From: Chlorophyllum brunneum
Lineage: Eukaryota > Basidiomycota > Agaricomycetes > Agaricales > Agaricaceae
DNA: 64,000 bases
Direction of reading: 5' to 3'
Assembly (NCBI GenBank): GCA_963576785.1
Contig: OY756150.1
Location: 1,302,001 to 1,366,000, forward strand
Under the pieces are notes generated by a model that ran no database searches, was not told the DNA's origin, and saw nothing but the letters and a program-made list of their open reading frames with translations. A program made the translations under genes and the position numbers. Shown piece by piece: positions 48,032-59,463 of this stretch; the stretch's first letter is position 1; every line of letters begins with the position of its first letter.

Positions 48032-49619
48032 TTACACCGTAGTCTGATCAGTTGAGGCCGATCCGTTTACCTGCGAGGACTCTCCGTTCGGAGATACCTC
48101 GGTAGCGGACACAGGTTGAGTCAATATATTCTTCAACAGTGGTGCGGTATATTTCCTTGTTGGCGTCGGATCAGCTTGATTGTAAACCTTTACTCTGACA
48201 TCTTTAGGCAGGGCTGCATTCCTATTCAATTCCAGCTGGGTATGCTTCTCGAGTTTGAGACTCCCATCCGCTTGTAGACCCGACCAAAGCCGCTCCGCAA
48301 GCTTATCCACGTCAACCTCTTTACCCTCAGTTGAATAGGTTTCGTTATCGGCGTCGAAGACGGCGGGGTTAACGACCATCCAAACTTGCTCTCTCCGAGC
48401 TTTCCCCCTCTTCTCCTTCTCCTTCCCTTTCGCGGCATCCTTGTCCTTCTTGTTTGGCTTTTCCTTGAAGGAAGTGATAGCGCCGTGGATGTGCAAACCA
48501 CGAGTCTTCATCCAAAGAAGGATCTCCTTCTCCACCGTCCCCTCTCTAGCCCAGTTTTTGAGAGGAACAGGGATAGTGGATAAACCAACGCGAAGGGTAG
48601 GATTTCCCGGCAGCCATTCAACTTTGTAATCATACTCCTTGTAATCCCTTCGCAAGAGATCACGAGTGCCGAGATGCGAAAGATCGGTCTTCTTGTTGGA
48701 GAGCGTGGCTGCAAGTTCCTTCATGGATTTCTCGTCGTATACGAGATTACCATTTGGCTTTGTGCCAGCACCCAGGCTTACGCAAAGGGAGGGAGTAATG
48801 GTTTGGGCGTACGTCGAGAGCGGAAGGAGAGTTGCAGCAGCATCTCGGTCGATTTGGAGCGCTTTACCACCAGGTCGTAAACCGTCGGTATCAATCATGA
48901 TACCACAAAGAAGTAAGGTTGCAAGTTCGGGAGGAACAGCAATACCCGGTGGGTTGTCTCGTGAAGGAAGGATGCTAGAAGTGAGATGGGAACAACAACT
49001 TCCACATGGAATGACAATACGAGGATTAGCGGTATCCTTGTAAAGCCCCTCATCCTCTCGGTGATCAACAACTGCAACAACACGAGATTCTTGATTGTTG
49101 ACAGTGTACCTGTCCTTGATCTTGTTATGGTCCACGAGGGCGAACCGGTGAGACGGGAAGGTGGTATCCGGGGTTTGAAGTTGGGGAATATCCGAGAGGA
49201 AGAGGAGTTGATCTCGGGGTTTCGAAACACCCGCTTGTTTGAACGCATAGATATTCTCAGCGCGTAAATCAAGGTCGTCTCGGTGTATGGGTATCAATGG
49301 TACGGTTGGTCGCTTATGAACCTCTGATTCCACCCAAGCATAAGCGATGGAGCTCGCCATGGTGTCCAGGTCTACGAAATATAATGAATTTAATATGAAA
49401 GATGTTGATCAGAGAAGTAACGAATTTACCGCCAGCCTCGTTGCCCATCACGACAGTCCACTCTCCACCTCTACTAGGAGTATCATTGACAGCCTTCAGG
49501 TATTCTTGTTTGGTGGTATATAGAAAGTCAGCGAGTTTCGTCGTGGCATCACTAGGGCTAGTTTTTGAATTTTTGCCAAGCTTGAGGGCAACAGAGAATC
49601 TGCGGAACGTATTGGCCAT
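48032..49619 (-). CDS. PPX1: Exopolyphosphatase, DHH superfamily
   Basis: Two exons, 49619..49430 and 49371..48032, join in phase across a 58-nt intron to give 509 residues. The DHH-type metal motifs are MGNEAGDLDT (around the junction), FALVDHN and AVVDHREDEGLY. The C-terminal DHHA2-like half contains a Lys-rich insertion (KKDKDAAKGKEKEKRGKARR). The family comprises yeast Ppx1 and animal prune: metal-dependent removal of terminal phosphate from polyphosphate, in cytosol and mitochondria. The length exceeds yeast Ppx1 (~397) because of the insertion and a disordered Ser/Asn C-tail. The intron splits the motif NEAG|DLDT, which supports the splice choice. The start ATG is the first in frame. 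Confidence 0.92.
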
Positions 49620-50519
49620 GGTTGGGAAACGGGGGGACGTTGGAGTGACAAGGTCAGAAGTTTATAAACCGTGAACAGTGCACTGCTCAGGGCCACAAGG
49701 AAGGGTTATATCATCACGTGAACAAATTCATTTTGATTTCTTGACACTTGCTTGATCTCTTGTAAGTATATGACCCTCATCAACGTCTGGCCACGGAACC
49801 ATATGCTCCCGGACCTAGTTATGTTAGTTCACCCACTAGCCAACCAAGCTAAAGAGCACTCCTCTCACATCGGCAGTTGCAAACTGCTTGTTGGTCGATT
49901 CCGAAAAGCCGAGTACATATTAGTAACAGGCCTCATGGTCCCTTGGTACGTATTAGTTCGGCTCTGAAAGGTACAGACTATATTGCGGTGTTACAAACAC
50001 CCTGGTACGGCAGAGTTGATTTAACGATAGGTTCGCATCTTTTATAGGGGCACAGACGGAAACACTATCGACCAATCATGGAATGCGACTTGAAGTTCGT
50101 TGCTTAATCCTGAGCTGTCCGTTCACTTGCAGATCAAACAATGGGATCACATAACGCCACGCAACACAATATGACTGCGTAGCAGGGCTCTATATAGATC
50201 ACAACATTTCGGGTTAGTGAAGCTTGTGAATGGATCCGTACAAATCGCCCTACACTTCAAGGGTTCCGATTTGCATTTAACGAAGGATGCTTTCCAGCCA
50301 AACTTTCTTGACAGGCCGAGACACAGTGGTAGTTGATCTTAGGCTACCACAAAATCAACTTTGTTTTCCGGTTTGTCCGCTTAATCAGATTATACATTGG
50401 GTGGTGAAGACAGCCAGTGGCAACCGTGGAGAAGGGTATGAAGTCATAAAACAGTCACAACAAGACAGCTAATGACACACGGCAAGTGCAACATCGGACC
50501 GAAGGGAATTAAAAAAAAT
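49620..50519. other. Intergenic region
   Basis: 900 bp between the start of the exopolyphosphatase gene and the stop of EMC2, both on the minus strand. It holds the exopolyphosphatase promoter. No recognisable gene. Confidence 0.45.
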
Positions 50520-51704
50520 TCAATTCGTTGTCATCCATCGAGACACCACATCTCGGTTATGGATGCCACGTTCACCACTATATGCCGTCAACACTCGTTC
50601 TGTTGCCAATTGGTCTATCAGCTTAATATTCTTCGGCGTAGCGGTCTTGGACGCAGATTCATTGAGTGTTCCTGCTGGAGGGTGTAACAACCGACGAGCA
50701 CACTATACAAAATGATTTTCACTCAACAGTATCCATGGATGGATTAAAGGAATAACATACAAGTTTAACTCCCCACCATGCCCGAACGCTGATTCCGGTA
50801 GGTGATTGATCCTGAGGTGCAGATACGTCACTGTCATTCATGTCAATCACAATGAGGAAATTCTTGAGTGCAAGCGGAATATCCCCGGCGCTGAATGCTG
50901 TTTCAGCAAACTGGAGGAATGTAAACGGATTTTGCGGTGCGAGTAACAAAGCATGAGAGAGCGCTTGCAGAGCCGAAGTGTACCTGTTACACAATAACAA
51001 TCAACTCTTTCTTTCATGAAAAGGAGGGTAATGAAACGTACTGGCAACACGAGGAATAAATATCCGCCAGTTCAAGCCAACTCTCAAGATCATTATAAAA
51101 CGTATCCAGCAGAACACGTAGCTCATTCGCAGCATCTTCCACTCTACCCATTTGACGTAACACAGCAACTTGTCTCTTCCAAAACGCCTAATCCCAATCA
51201 GACTACCCTTTCAGAGGAAGAAAAAAAAAAGAATAATTGAGCATACCGGATTATGCGGGTGTTTCTGAGCTTCGGATTCATAAAACCGTAATACAATCTC
51301 AAGCGATTCCGCTGTTGCCTCCATGATAAGACCTTGGAGTAAGATAACCCGAGGTGACTCCTGTCCTACTCGATCCGCCAGAGCTTTCCATGCTGTCTAA
51401 ATAATAATCAAAAAAGAGTCCCTTCATTCCCAAAAAAAACTCGCATTACCTTGGCAATATCCAATCTACCAACATCCAAAGCAGCTAATCCAAGTTGTTC
51501 AACCACTGGCCAAACTATTTTTTTATTTTTATGAATACGTCAACAATTTGAACCTGAGCGTTGACTGGGGCAATCACCATCGTCACTCGCTCTCGTGTTC
51601 TTGAGATCTTTGAGTATAGGAGAGGATTTATCGAGAAATTCCTGTGATGCGCGGACGTTTTGGGCTCGGAATGACGCGAGGTCTTCGAGTGCGGTAGGAG
51701 ACAT
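50520..51704 (-). CDS. EMC2: ER membrane protein complex subunit 2 (EMC2)
   Basis: Six exons join in phase: 51704..51554, 51514..51450, 51396..51247, 51187..51042, 50983..50761, 50702..50520 (305 residues, the usual EMC2 length). Typical segments are VWPVVEQLGLAALDVGRLDI, PRVILLQGLIMEATAESLE, FWKRQVAVLRQMGR, DLESWLELADIY, ALSHALLLAPQNPFTFLQFA and RAWWGVKL, which are TPR helices. Family role: the cytosolic TPR scaffold of the EMC insertase, which puts tail-anchored and multipass proteins into the ER membrane. The final exon (ARRLLHPP...ERVLTAYSG) completes the family C-terminus. The start lies only 199 bp downstream of the stop of the MFS gene on the same strand. Confidence 0.93.
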
Positions 51705-51903
51705 GTTGCAGAGCCAACCTTTCTTGATTTCTTACCACCGCCATCCGACCGTGGGAATTCGTCTCCTACTTACATCACTCTTCTGAGGGCTCACACTTCA
51801 TAAATCCACCACTCTGAATCCTGGAACTCGAGCGTAGATAAACCAGTCTTAACCCCTTCAACCGGAGATGCATCCAATAATTCATACACGAAGATACAAC
51901 ACA

Positions 51904-54602
51904 TCACGTCAAAAACACATAACGAGGATCATCATCCCAAATCTCACTACCCTCCTCTCCACCCACTTTCTCATCACCCTCTCGATCCACTTGCTCTAAT
52001 CGCTTTTTATTCTTCTTATTTGCCAAACTCAATCTTGTACGAGCGGTAAAAGCGACTAATATAGTCAAGAACAAACACCTAAAATAATCAAGTCCCATAT
52101 ATGGCATGCGATCAGAATTGGCGAGAGGGTTTTTTTGGGTTTGGGATATGACTTACCCAGCAGCTATGGCGTGGCCTTTACGAAAATCGTCTTCTGGATC
52201 AAAATACACTTGAGGTGAAGCACTACCAAATCGATGTCACAATCAAACCTATAAACACTGCGCTTTCGAACTTACATAGAAACACAATTCGATATCGAAA
52301 CAATAAACGCCGTTCCAACTCCCCTTTTCGAAGTGGGCGAAAACGTATTCGCAGCCCAACTCCTAGAGAGAAAAAGAGTCCGATCAGAAAATCTTCCCCT
52401 ACAGAAAAATAATAGAGCTGTGCACTCACATCACCAAAGGAAAAAGACTATAATTTCCTCCAACAACAAGGAACAACGCAAAATACGCCGCACCAACACT
52501 CTTCTGCACCGAAGTCGCCAGAATGATATAACCGATAACAGAAAGAGCAGCAGAGAACATGATGTGATATCCTCGATCTCGAGTATAATCACTATGCCAT
52601 GATTGGACAAACACTATGAACCAACCAACGACATAAGGCGCGACTGTAAGTCCTTGTGCGTTAATTGAAGAAAAACCCAGTCCTTTGATGAGCTATGGGA
52701 ATTTTCGAATCATAGCCCGGTAATGAGATGGATTGGTACGTACTGTGGGCAAAAAGTAGGAGATCGTCGCAACTCCGACATTGACTAGAAAAGAGTTAAT
52801 ACCCAAACCAGATTAACATAAGGAAGAGACTCACAACTAGCATAAATCAACATAAAAAGCCAAGCATTCAAATCCGCAATGACAGCTTTAAAACCTTGCC
52901 AACCCGTCATTCCACCATGCGATCGAGGCTTATGATCCCGGTCCAATCTTGCTTGTGCGATCGCTCGTTCACGTTGAGTTAAGAAAGACGCAGAGAAGGG
53001 AAAGGAAGGAAGGAAGAAAAACACGACTACTCCCATGACGAGTGTTGGTATAGCTTCAACCTTGATTGAGCGGATGATCAGGTTCTTAGTTAAGGGGAAC
53101 TATGGAGCATGAACGCACGAGGAAGAGGAACTGCCATCTGTGAATGTATTAGATACGAGATGAGAATTACAGAGGTGGTACACTTACCCAGTTAACAGTG
53201 AAGTACGTGCACGGACTAAACCGAACGCAAGTAAACCCTATTCACGAGATGGTCAAATCAAACAACCGCTATTCTAAACTCATGACACACATACCCCAAT
53301 AGCTCCAGGAACAGTCCCAGTCATTCCCAACCTAAACATCATAAGCCAAAATTGTCTTCCAGACAACAATTCACAGCTAACGTAATCCGTAACGCCAGTT
53401 CACTCCTACAAAATTTCTCAAGACGTGAGTTTTACCAGAACAATAAAGCATCAACGTACCGTTTATACCAGAACGACAGGTAATAAATCACACCTGCATA
53501 ATATCCAGCCTCTCCTATCCCCATAAGTACACTGTACGATTTATTGGTTTAGCTTGCATACTTGTCAGCACAGAATCAAGACTCGTACCGTAATACCAGT
53601 AACGCTGCATACCCCTTCGCGTATGTAAAGGAAAGAGAGCACAGACCCCAGAACGTCAGAGAAAGGCAGAAGCTGAAAAAAAAGGGATTGATAAAAGGTT
53701 ACATCTACATTGCCAACTGCAACTCACAATCTATTGGCCCCGATGTGTCGCTGTAGAACTTCAATCATGGTCAGTCTCAACTTCATTGATCGTATTTATC
53801 GAAGGAGTCGCACTATTAGCAGGCATCTCCAATAAACCTAATGCTCAAGTGTCAATACAAGATTTTATTCAAGCTGGACGACGTACAGTATCCCACGTAG
53901 AATATACTCAACGCTATCGTCCATTTCTGATTTGTAGTGATACCCTGTCAACTAGAATGAGTACATTGGTGATCACAGTATTCCCAAGATACCTACGTAG
54001 TTCTCGTTGAAGGCTTGTAACACATGTGCGTTGCCACTGTAAGTAGTAGGTCAGAACCTAATTTTAAGGGCGGTTTATCGTACCCACATGTTCGTCCGAT
54101 CTGTGGTAAAATGTTAGATCAGGCGAATTCCAGAAGATCCGAAGCATGGCGCACCAAATTGATCAACTGCGTATGATCCGGGTACTTGAGAATTTCAAAA
54201 AGAAAGCAGGAGGTAGCAATTTGACATACAGAGGAAGCTAATACAACGTCAGTCCTTCGTATTAGCAGTGATCTAGGTAGAACGCACCTGACTATGACTA
54301 GAGGTAACACCCTATTATCAATCTTCCGTCGAACACGCCTCTTGAATTCCATAAGTTCCGCGACCTTTCAAGAAACTACGACAACAGACCTCTTCTTCAG
54401 GTGTGTACTGGACAGACTCAGCATCACGATGAACAGCTTCTGCCCAGGTCGGATTCAAAGGGGCGAAATAATATTTTATCCGCGACTGAGGTCCCAGTTC
54501 TTGCTGATGGAACGTTCCTTCCGTATCTTGCCGTTCTTGTATAATCGGGGAGTCGCCAACCCGTTTGTCCTCTTCTACCGAATTCGCAGATGGAGTTGGC
54601 AT
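51904..54602 (-). CDS. MFS transporter, Tna1/allantoate-permease type
   Basis: About 20 exons on the minus strand: 54602..54390, 54340..54288, (54237..54230), 54100..54088, 54036..53997, 53944..53887, 53837..53814, 53758..53728, 53672..53589, 53531..53460, 53405..53382, 53331..53295, 53237..53188, 53137..53119, 53060..52835, 52784..52744, 52692..52430, 52362..52276, 52222..52157, 52078..51904. All junctions keep phase, giving ~527 residues. The 8-nt exon in brackets is the only phase-compatible link I found and leaves the first helix short, so that part is doubtful. Motifs: RTNIGNAHVL, LSIFYVGYCLLEMPAN, VLMGIGEAGYYAGVIYYLSFWYKR, then two helix bundles and a charged C-tail. Family role: proton-coupled uptake of nicotinate, allantoate or similar organic anions at the plasma membrane; substrate unknown. 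Start choice at 54602 is tentative. Confidence 0.85.
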
Positions 54603-54893
54603 TATAAGAGAACGGGGAAAAAGGAGGTGAAAGACAGTTGTGGGTTGTTGTATATATATCCCACTGTTGCTTCTCATGTGTGGGAAGAGTGGGGAATACT
54701 GAGGGTATAGACGTTCCCGTGATCGCAGACGGCGGGAATATGGATTCCTCTTCCACGGATGCGTCATGGTTAGTCTATAGGCAATGCAAAGAAGGAGCGA
54801 TTAAAATAGACTTCTAAAAGGAACCACAGTGGAAACTGACCCGAGATCTGAGGGCTAGAGCTGAAGGAACGTAGTTGTGAGGTCTGGGGCCAC

Positions 54894-56057
54894 TTAGAGG
54901 ATCATGATCCCTCTGGAGTTATCATCCAAGAGTACGAATTTGGCACCAAGGAGTAGACGGATATTGTCGAATTTCCAAGCATCAAGGACAGCGCGTAATT
55001 TTGAATATATTGACCCATCGTGATAAATTTTGATATGGTCCACTGCGGAAACGGAAACGAACGACGTGGATGTTGACGTGTTGGTCGCGTTCGTTTGGAG
55101 GTACGCGTGGGTGGGAAGAGTCTTCGACGATGTTCGTATTAATTTCTCAGTGGCGGGTTGAGAAGAAGTAGTTGTACCAGTGTGAAAGGAAAGACCAATA
55201 GGTCCAAGATGACCAGCCGCACGTATCTCCCGCAAGAAATTCCAAAATTCCAGAACGGCTTCGGGAGTCCAAATGATCGCGTTCAATTGAGTGCTTGGAC
55301 TAGAGGGATTCCCGTGATAGGAATTCAAGAGCCTACCGGAAGTTGCTTCGGCCCAAGGAAAGCTGCCAGAGATTGGTATTAACCAAGCGCAGCGATCCCA
55401 CTCTTCCGCGAATTCGGGAAGGGACGAGGAGGAGAATGGTAGAATGAATACCGGGTTTGATTTTTTGAAAGGCGGAAGCTTTATTTGTTTGTTTGAAGTA
55501 CGGATGGGAGATGGTAGGAAGTGGGGCTAGTTTTAATTCAGTATCGCTTAGAAAGACAGAGAAACGCTTTACCTGAGGGATCAATTGATATATAGACTTG
55601 TTGTTAAGCTTTCTCTTCTTTGAAGGAAGACCTTCGAGCGCAGGGGAGGATAGTCCGCTTGTAGGAGTTGTAGAACCAGTGGCGAAATTTGTGCTCGAAA
55701 ACTCCGGAAGACCGGCGACACGAAAGATTTCGTTCATTTCTACTGGTGTTCCCCAGTCTTTGAGCTTGATCAACCTCGCACCCTCTACGCGTGGAGGTGG
55801 TAACGCATATACGAAGTGTACTAAATCCAGATGAATAATTTCTATGCGCGTAACCGGGCCCACTACACACCAAACTTCCTGTTCTCTTGCCGAGGTTGTG
55901 GTGGTTGTGGCGAATGCCATTGCCGCGTTTCTCCCTTGACCTGGAGGAGGAGAGCCTTTCCTTGTTCAAGTACGGAAGATTGAGAGGTATAGAGGGATGT
56001 GGAAGCAGAATTACACGCGAAATGGTGAACAGTGAGGCTGATCTCGTCGGCACTCAT
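54894..56057 (-). CDS. Conserved-looking protein of unknown function
   Basis: Three exons, 56057..55941, 55878..55573 and 55526..54894, join in phase (351 residues). The middle exon reads VWCVVGPVTRIEIIHLDLVHF and WGTPVEMNEIFRVAGLPEF. The last reads EEWDRCAWLIPISGSFPWAEA, IIWTPEAVLEFWNFLREIRA, DHIKIYHDGS and LRAVLDAWKF, ending in GAKFVLLDDNSRGIMIL. This alternation of strands and helices looks like a folded soluble protein, not low complexity. I do not recognise the family; a Mediator-type subunit was considered but could not be supported by a motif. A short basic patch (SKKRKLNNK) may be a nuclear signal. It shares a 109-bp intergenic region with the CLN3 gene. Confidence 0.75.
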
Positions 56058-56166
56058 AATGGTACATGGCACATTGGCGTGGGAATCCTACGACGCTACG
56101 CCGTCCCGAGGCTGGCTGCCCCGTCGTACCATGCCCGGCACCCAACTGTCTATCTAAACTACACAC
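56058..56166. promoter_or_regulatory. 109-bp bidirectional promoter
   Basis: Only 109 bp separate the start codons of the unknown protein (minus, 56057) and CLN3 (plus, 56167). The two genes probably share promoter elements and may be co-regulated. No TATA box is obvious. Confidence 0.45.
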
Positions 56167-58228
56167 ATGCACCCAATCTTTGCTGCTTCGACTGGAGGCC
56201 GCGAACTCGATCTAGAGGACGAGCTGTTGAGTGGACAAGCCGAAGCCAGTGACACGGCTGATATCGCAGCCCAGAAGGGTGAGTTCTTGCTCCACACATT
56301 CAATCCAAAGCTCATTCCCTTGTCAAGACCGTGAACGCCGTCTGTTGCGTAACCTTGCCATTTCCTTCTTCCTCTTCGGTCTCTTCAACAATGGTCTGTG
56401 CATCATATTGCAACCCCTTCCGACACTCATTAGTCCTTTTCGTTAGTTCTCTACGTTATTATCCTTTCTGCTGCTTTAGACCTCGTCCCCCCTTCAACTC
56501 CCAAGGGGATTATCGCGTTTTGTAACATTGCTCCCGCGCTCGCTGCCAAGATTGGATGGCCGTATATCCTAAAGGGACGTATACGTTATGCAAAGAGACT
56601 TATAGGCTGTTGTCTTCTAAGCATGTGCGGAATGATTGTGAGTATTCATGAATTCACCGTCAGACCTCCGTTACTCAGTCGTTGCATAGATCGTTGCCCT
56701 CTTCGAATCCTTGGGCATGAGGCTCCTGGGAATCGGTCTCGCGTCTTTTTCTTCCGGTACGCTCAATACCCTGTTGTACGACCAATTCTCACTCGCCACT
56801 TAAGGCCTCGGAGAGCTAACTTTCCTCCAATTATCAACAACATATGCTCCCCCTTCCGTTGGAGGCCATAGCGTAGGGTACGTCTGCCTCATCCCCTGTA
56901 TCCACGTGCGGCCCGCTCAATGCAGAAATTCTAGATACTTTGCTTCCGGCACTGGTGCTGCGGGATTAGTAGGCGCTTTCCTCTGGTGGGAACTACGCAA
57001 ATTTGGTGTCCGATTTGGCGTTGGCATCTCTTCCGTCAGTCATCCATCAGTTGCAGCTCTTCCTTTCACGTTCTCACATCCTACCTATATTAGGTCATGC
57101 CTCTAATCATCCCTCTCACTTACTTTTTCTTCTTACCTCACAATACCGCATTCCTCTTCACCCGCTCACCAACTGACTATGAGGACCAAATCAGCCCTTC
57201 CGAAGTTATCTCTGGCCTGCCTTATACCCCACTCACCACCGAAGATGAAGCTGGAGAAGAGGAAGGAGTATTGGCTCCAGGACCTAAACACGGGGTCGCC
57301 CTGACTTTGGAGGATAAGTGGCGCCTTGTCCAGCCACTGTTGATGAAATACATGCTTCCTTTGTGTAAGTCATTATCAAGTTAGATTTCACCGGTCGCTT
57401 AATCGCTCCTTAGTTTCGGTTTATTTAGTACGTTCATGCTCTAGCTATCCCACCCAAATTCACCTCTCATTTCACTCAACTCGGTAGTTTGAATACACTA
57501 TTAATCAGGTTCGTAAAACGTTGCCCGAAGAAACCAGAAATCTCACGCGCACACTTGTAGGGCATCGCTCCAACTCTACTCTATCCTGTACCTTCACCCG
57601 AAGGACACTGGCTTCTAAGCAAGATCATCCATTCCGTCCGAGATTACTATCCCTTCTGGCAGGTAAACCATCCTCTCCCGTAGCACAATCTGAGCAATTC
57701 AATAATTAATATATTTAGCTCGTCTACCAAGCCACCGTGTTCCTTTCCCGCTCCTCGATCTCCCTAGGGTTACCCGCACTTCCCACACGACTATTACCAC
57801 TTCCAGCCATCACACAAGCAGTTATCCTCTTCTCACTCGCTCTCGAATCCGCTTTCGGATTCTTCCCAGACGAATCAGAAAGCTGGAGCGTGTTTTTCGT
57901 GTTTTTACTTATCAGCGTTGAAGGTATATGCGGTGGACTCGCCTAGTTAGTATCTCTTCTCATCTCTCCCACCTCACAAAAAAAAATCTGACTACGAATT
58001 GGAATTATTAGCGTCAACGTGTTTTATAGATTAAATCAAGAACATCCAGATCCTAATTTGAACCACGACCTTGAACGTACGAAACAAGAAAGAGAGTTTA
58101 AAATTGGTTCGATTGGATTTGCGGATTCGTCGGGGATTTTGTTGGCATCGATTTTGGCTGTGCCGACTGAAGTGCAGCTGTGTAAGGCCCAGGTGAGGAG
58201 GGGGAAGTTGCTTTGTAAAGGGTTGTAG
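56167..58228 (+). CDS. BTN1: Battenin CLN3/Btn1
   Basis: Twelve exons join in phase: 56167..56278, 56328..56393, 56447..56637, 56690..56756, 56805..56877, 56935..57034, 57094..57364, 57414..57427, 57488..57508, 57561..57662, 57719..57945, 58012..58228 (486 residues). CLN3 hallmarks are RNLAISFFLFGLFNNVLYVI, LSAALDLVPPSTPKG, LGMRLLGIGLASFSSGLGE, YFASGTGAAGLVGAFLWW, LFSVYLFEYTINQG, and the C-terminal FLLISVEGICGGLAYVN. Family role: multipass vacuolar/lysosomal membrane protein affecting vacuolar pH and basic amino acid levels; loss of the human ortholog causes juvenile Batten disease. Exons 8 and 9 are 14 and 21 nt. Length agrees with the family. The retroelement starts ~840 bp downstream. Confidence 0.94.
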
Positions 58229-59070
58229 TTATTGTTGTTTTCTTGGAGGAATAATATAGTTTTCTGTGTATTCTCTGTCAGAATCAATAGTAATTTCAGG
58301 TATGTTTGTGGCAAGAGCAAAGGTCTCCCCCAGCAACTCTGTAGATAAGCTGTGGACAGGGCGAGTGCTATACAGTAATAGCCTGTGTGTTGAAGACTGA
58401 TATCAGGGTGACTCGTTCACAAACAATGTTTTTCTCAGCCATCCACTGAGTTTCCTGCACTTTCTCAGCCTTCACCTACCATACTGACCAAACCTAAACT
58501 TCTTCTAATCCAAGAGTAAAGAGAAGGAAACTAGCTCTCTGCTTGATGTATTTCAATCAAAGAAATATTGACATTGGGAATTGGTGACTGAAAGATATGA
58601 GAAGTGGCAAAATAAGAATGATGCTGCAATAGGACTTATGCAGAACTCTATTGAATATACTCAATGTGAGTTTGTTGTCATTTGCACTTTCTAAGCTGCA
58701 TTCTATATGACTAGCTCTTTAGTAGATTAGTAATATTCTCTTCCTAATATTTGTCATTGAGGCTGCACCTCTGACTTATATTATGCACCATTTCCTCATG
58801 TATTTCATGAGCTGACTGATACTCTGTCACTCCAATTATGCTACTGGACACCACTGAGCAATTGCAGTGTTTTAAGGGACTCTGTAGTTATTACTGACTC
58901 ATTATACTTATGTACTTACATATTACTTGTAGATCTTAGGGTTTGCTACCTGGACATTTAGTATATAAAGCAGCATATATTACCTTATGTTTCTTTAGAC
59001 AATCTACTCAATTTTTATCTTGCTCTACTCAACTCATAGCAACTCTTTCCAGTGTCTTTACCAGGCTAAC
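58229..59070. repeat. AT-rich sequence, possible truncated older LTR
   Basis: 842 bp, clearly more AT-rich than the rest of the window and without coding frames. A TATA-like motif (GTATATAAAG, 58961-58970) followed by a pyrimidine-rich stretch mirrors the layout inside the LTR next to it. The interpretation as part of an unrelated, older LTR into which the Ty3/Gypsy element inserted is an inference. The first ~100 bp are probably the CLN3 3' untranslated region. Confidence 0.35.
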
Positions 59071-59370
59071 TGTTACGAATCATAGACCGTTCATTCCTAT
59101 CATGCGCCCGTTACCTCGTGTACTCTCACACTCGTTCCATCTCCTGTATCACCCTAGAGGCTGTGCCTCCTACCTGACTCGTTCTACTCGTCTCCTATGA
59201 CTCCGTTACTCGACTCCCTTATTCTTAGCCTCTACCACTAGTATATAAAGTGTAGTAATACTTGATGTATTCCTTACACTTTACCAATTGTATCATCCCT
59301 TCTTCCTTTCTCTACTTCCTTTCCTTTATCCAAAGGCTTGCAACCTGAGTCAGAGACTAAGGTCGTAACA
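59071..59370 (+). repeat. 5' LTR, 300 bp
   Basis: Bounded by perfect 8-bp inverted ends, TGTTACGA at 59071-59078 and TCGTAACA at 59363-59370, in the TG...CA form of LTRs. It lies directly upstream of the priming region and gag. It holds a TATA box (59241-59250). The matching 3' copy would lie beyond the window. Confidence 0.85.
59241..59250 (+). promoter_or_regulatory. LTR TATA box
   Basis: GTATATAAAG inside the LTR. A start site 25-35 bp downstream would fall at about 59270-59280, next to the segment ACACTTTACCAA (59276-59287) that is complementary to the priming region. The TATA assignment is clear; the start site is inferred. Confidence 0.65.
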
Positions 59371-59371
59371 T

Positions 59372-59383
59372 TTGGTAAAGTGT
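59372..59383 (+). promoter_or_regulatory. Primer-binding region complementary to own LTR
   Basis: TTGGTAAAGTGT starts two bases after the LTR end. It is the exact reverse complement of ACACTTTACCAA at 59276-59287 in the LTR, just where the transcript should begin. In Tf1 of fission yeast the first bases of the mRNA fold back on the primer-binding site and, after cleavage, prime minus-strand synthesis. The same geometry is visible here. Confidence 0.7.
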
Positions 59384-59463
59384 CATTCAACTCACCTTGC
59401 AAGAGAGGTGCCACTATTCGTAGCTAGGCTTGGAATAATAGCCTCCGACCAGGACGACAGTAT

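Noticed and set aside
55333..55500. Extra intron after KIKP in the unknown protein gene
   Set aside because: Splicing 55572-55527 instead leaves one continuous last exon of 211 codons, so the additional intron is unnecessary.
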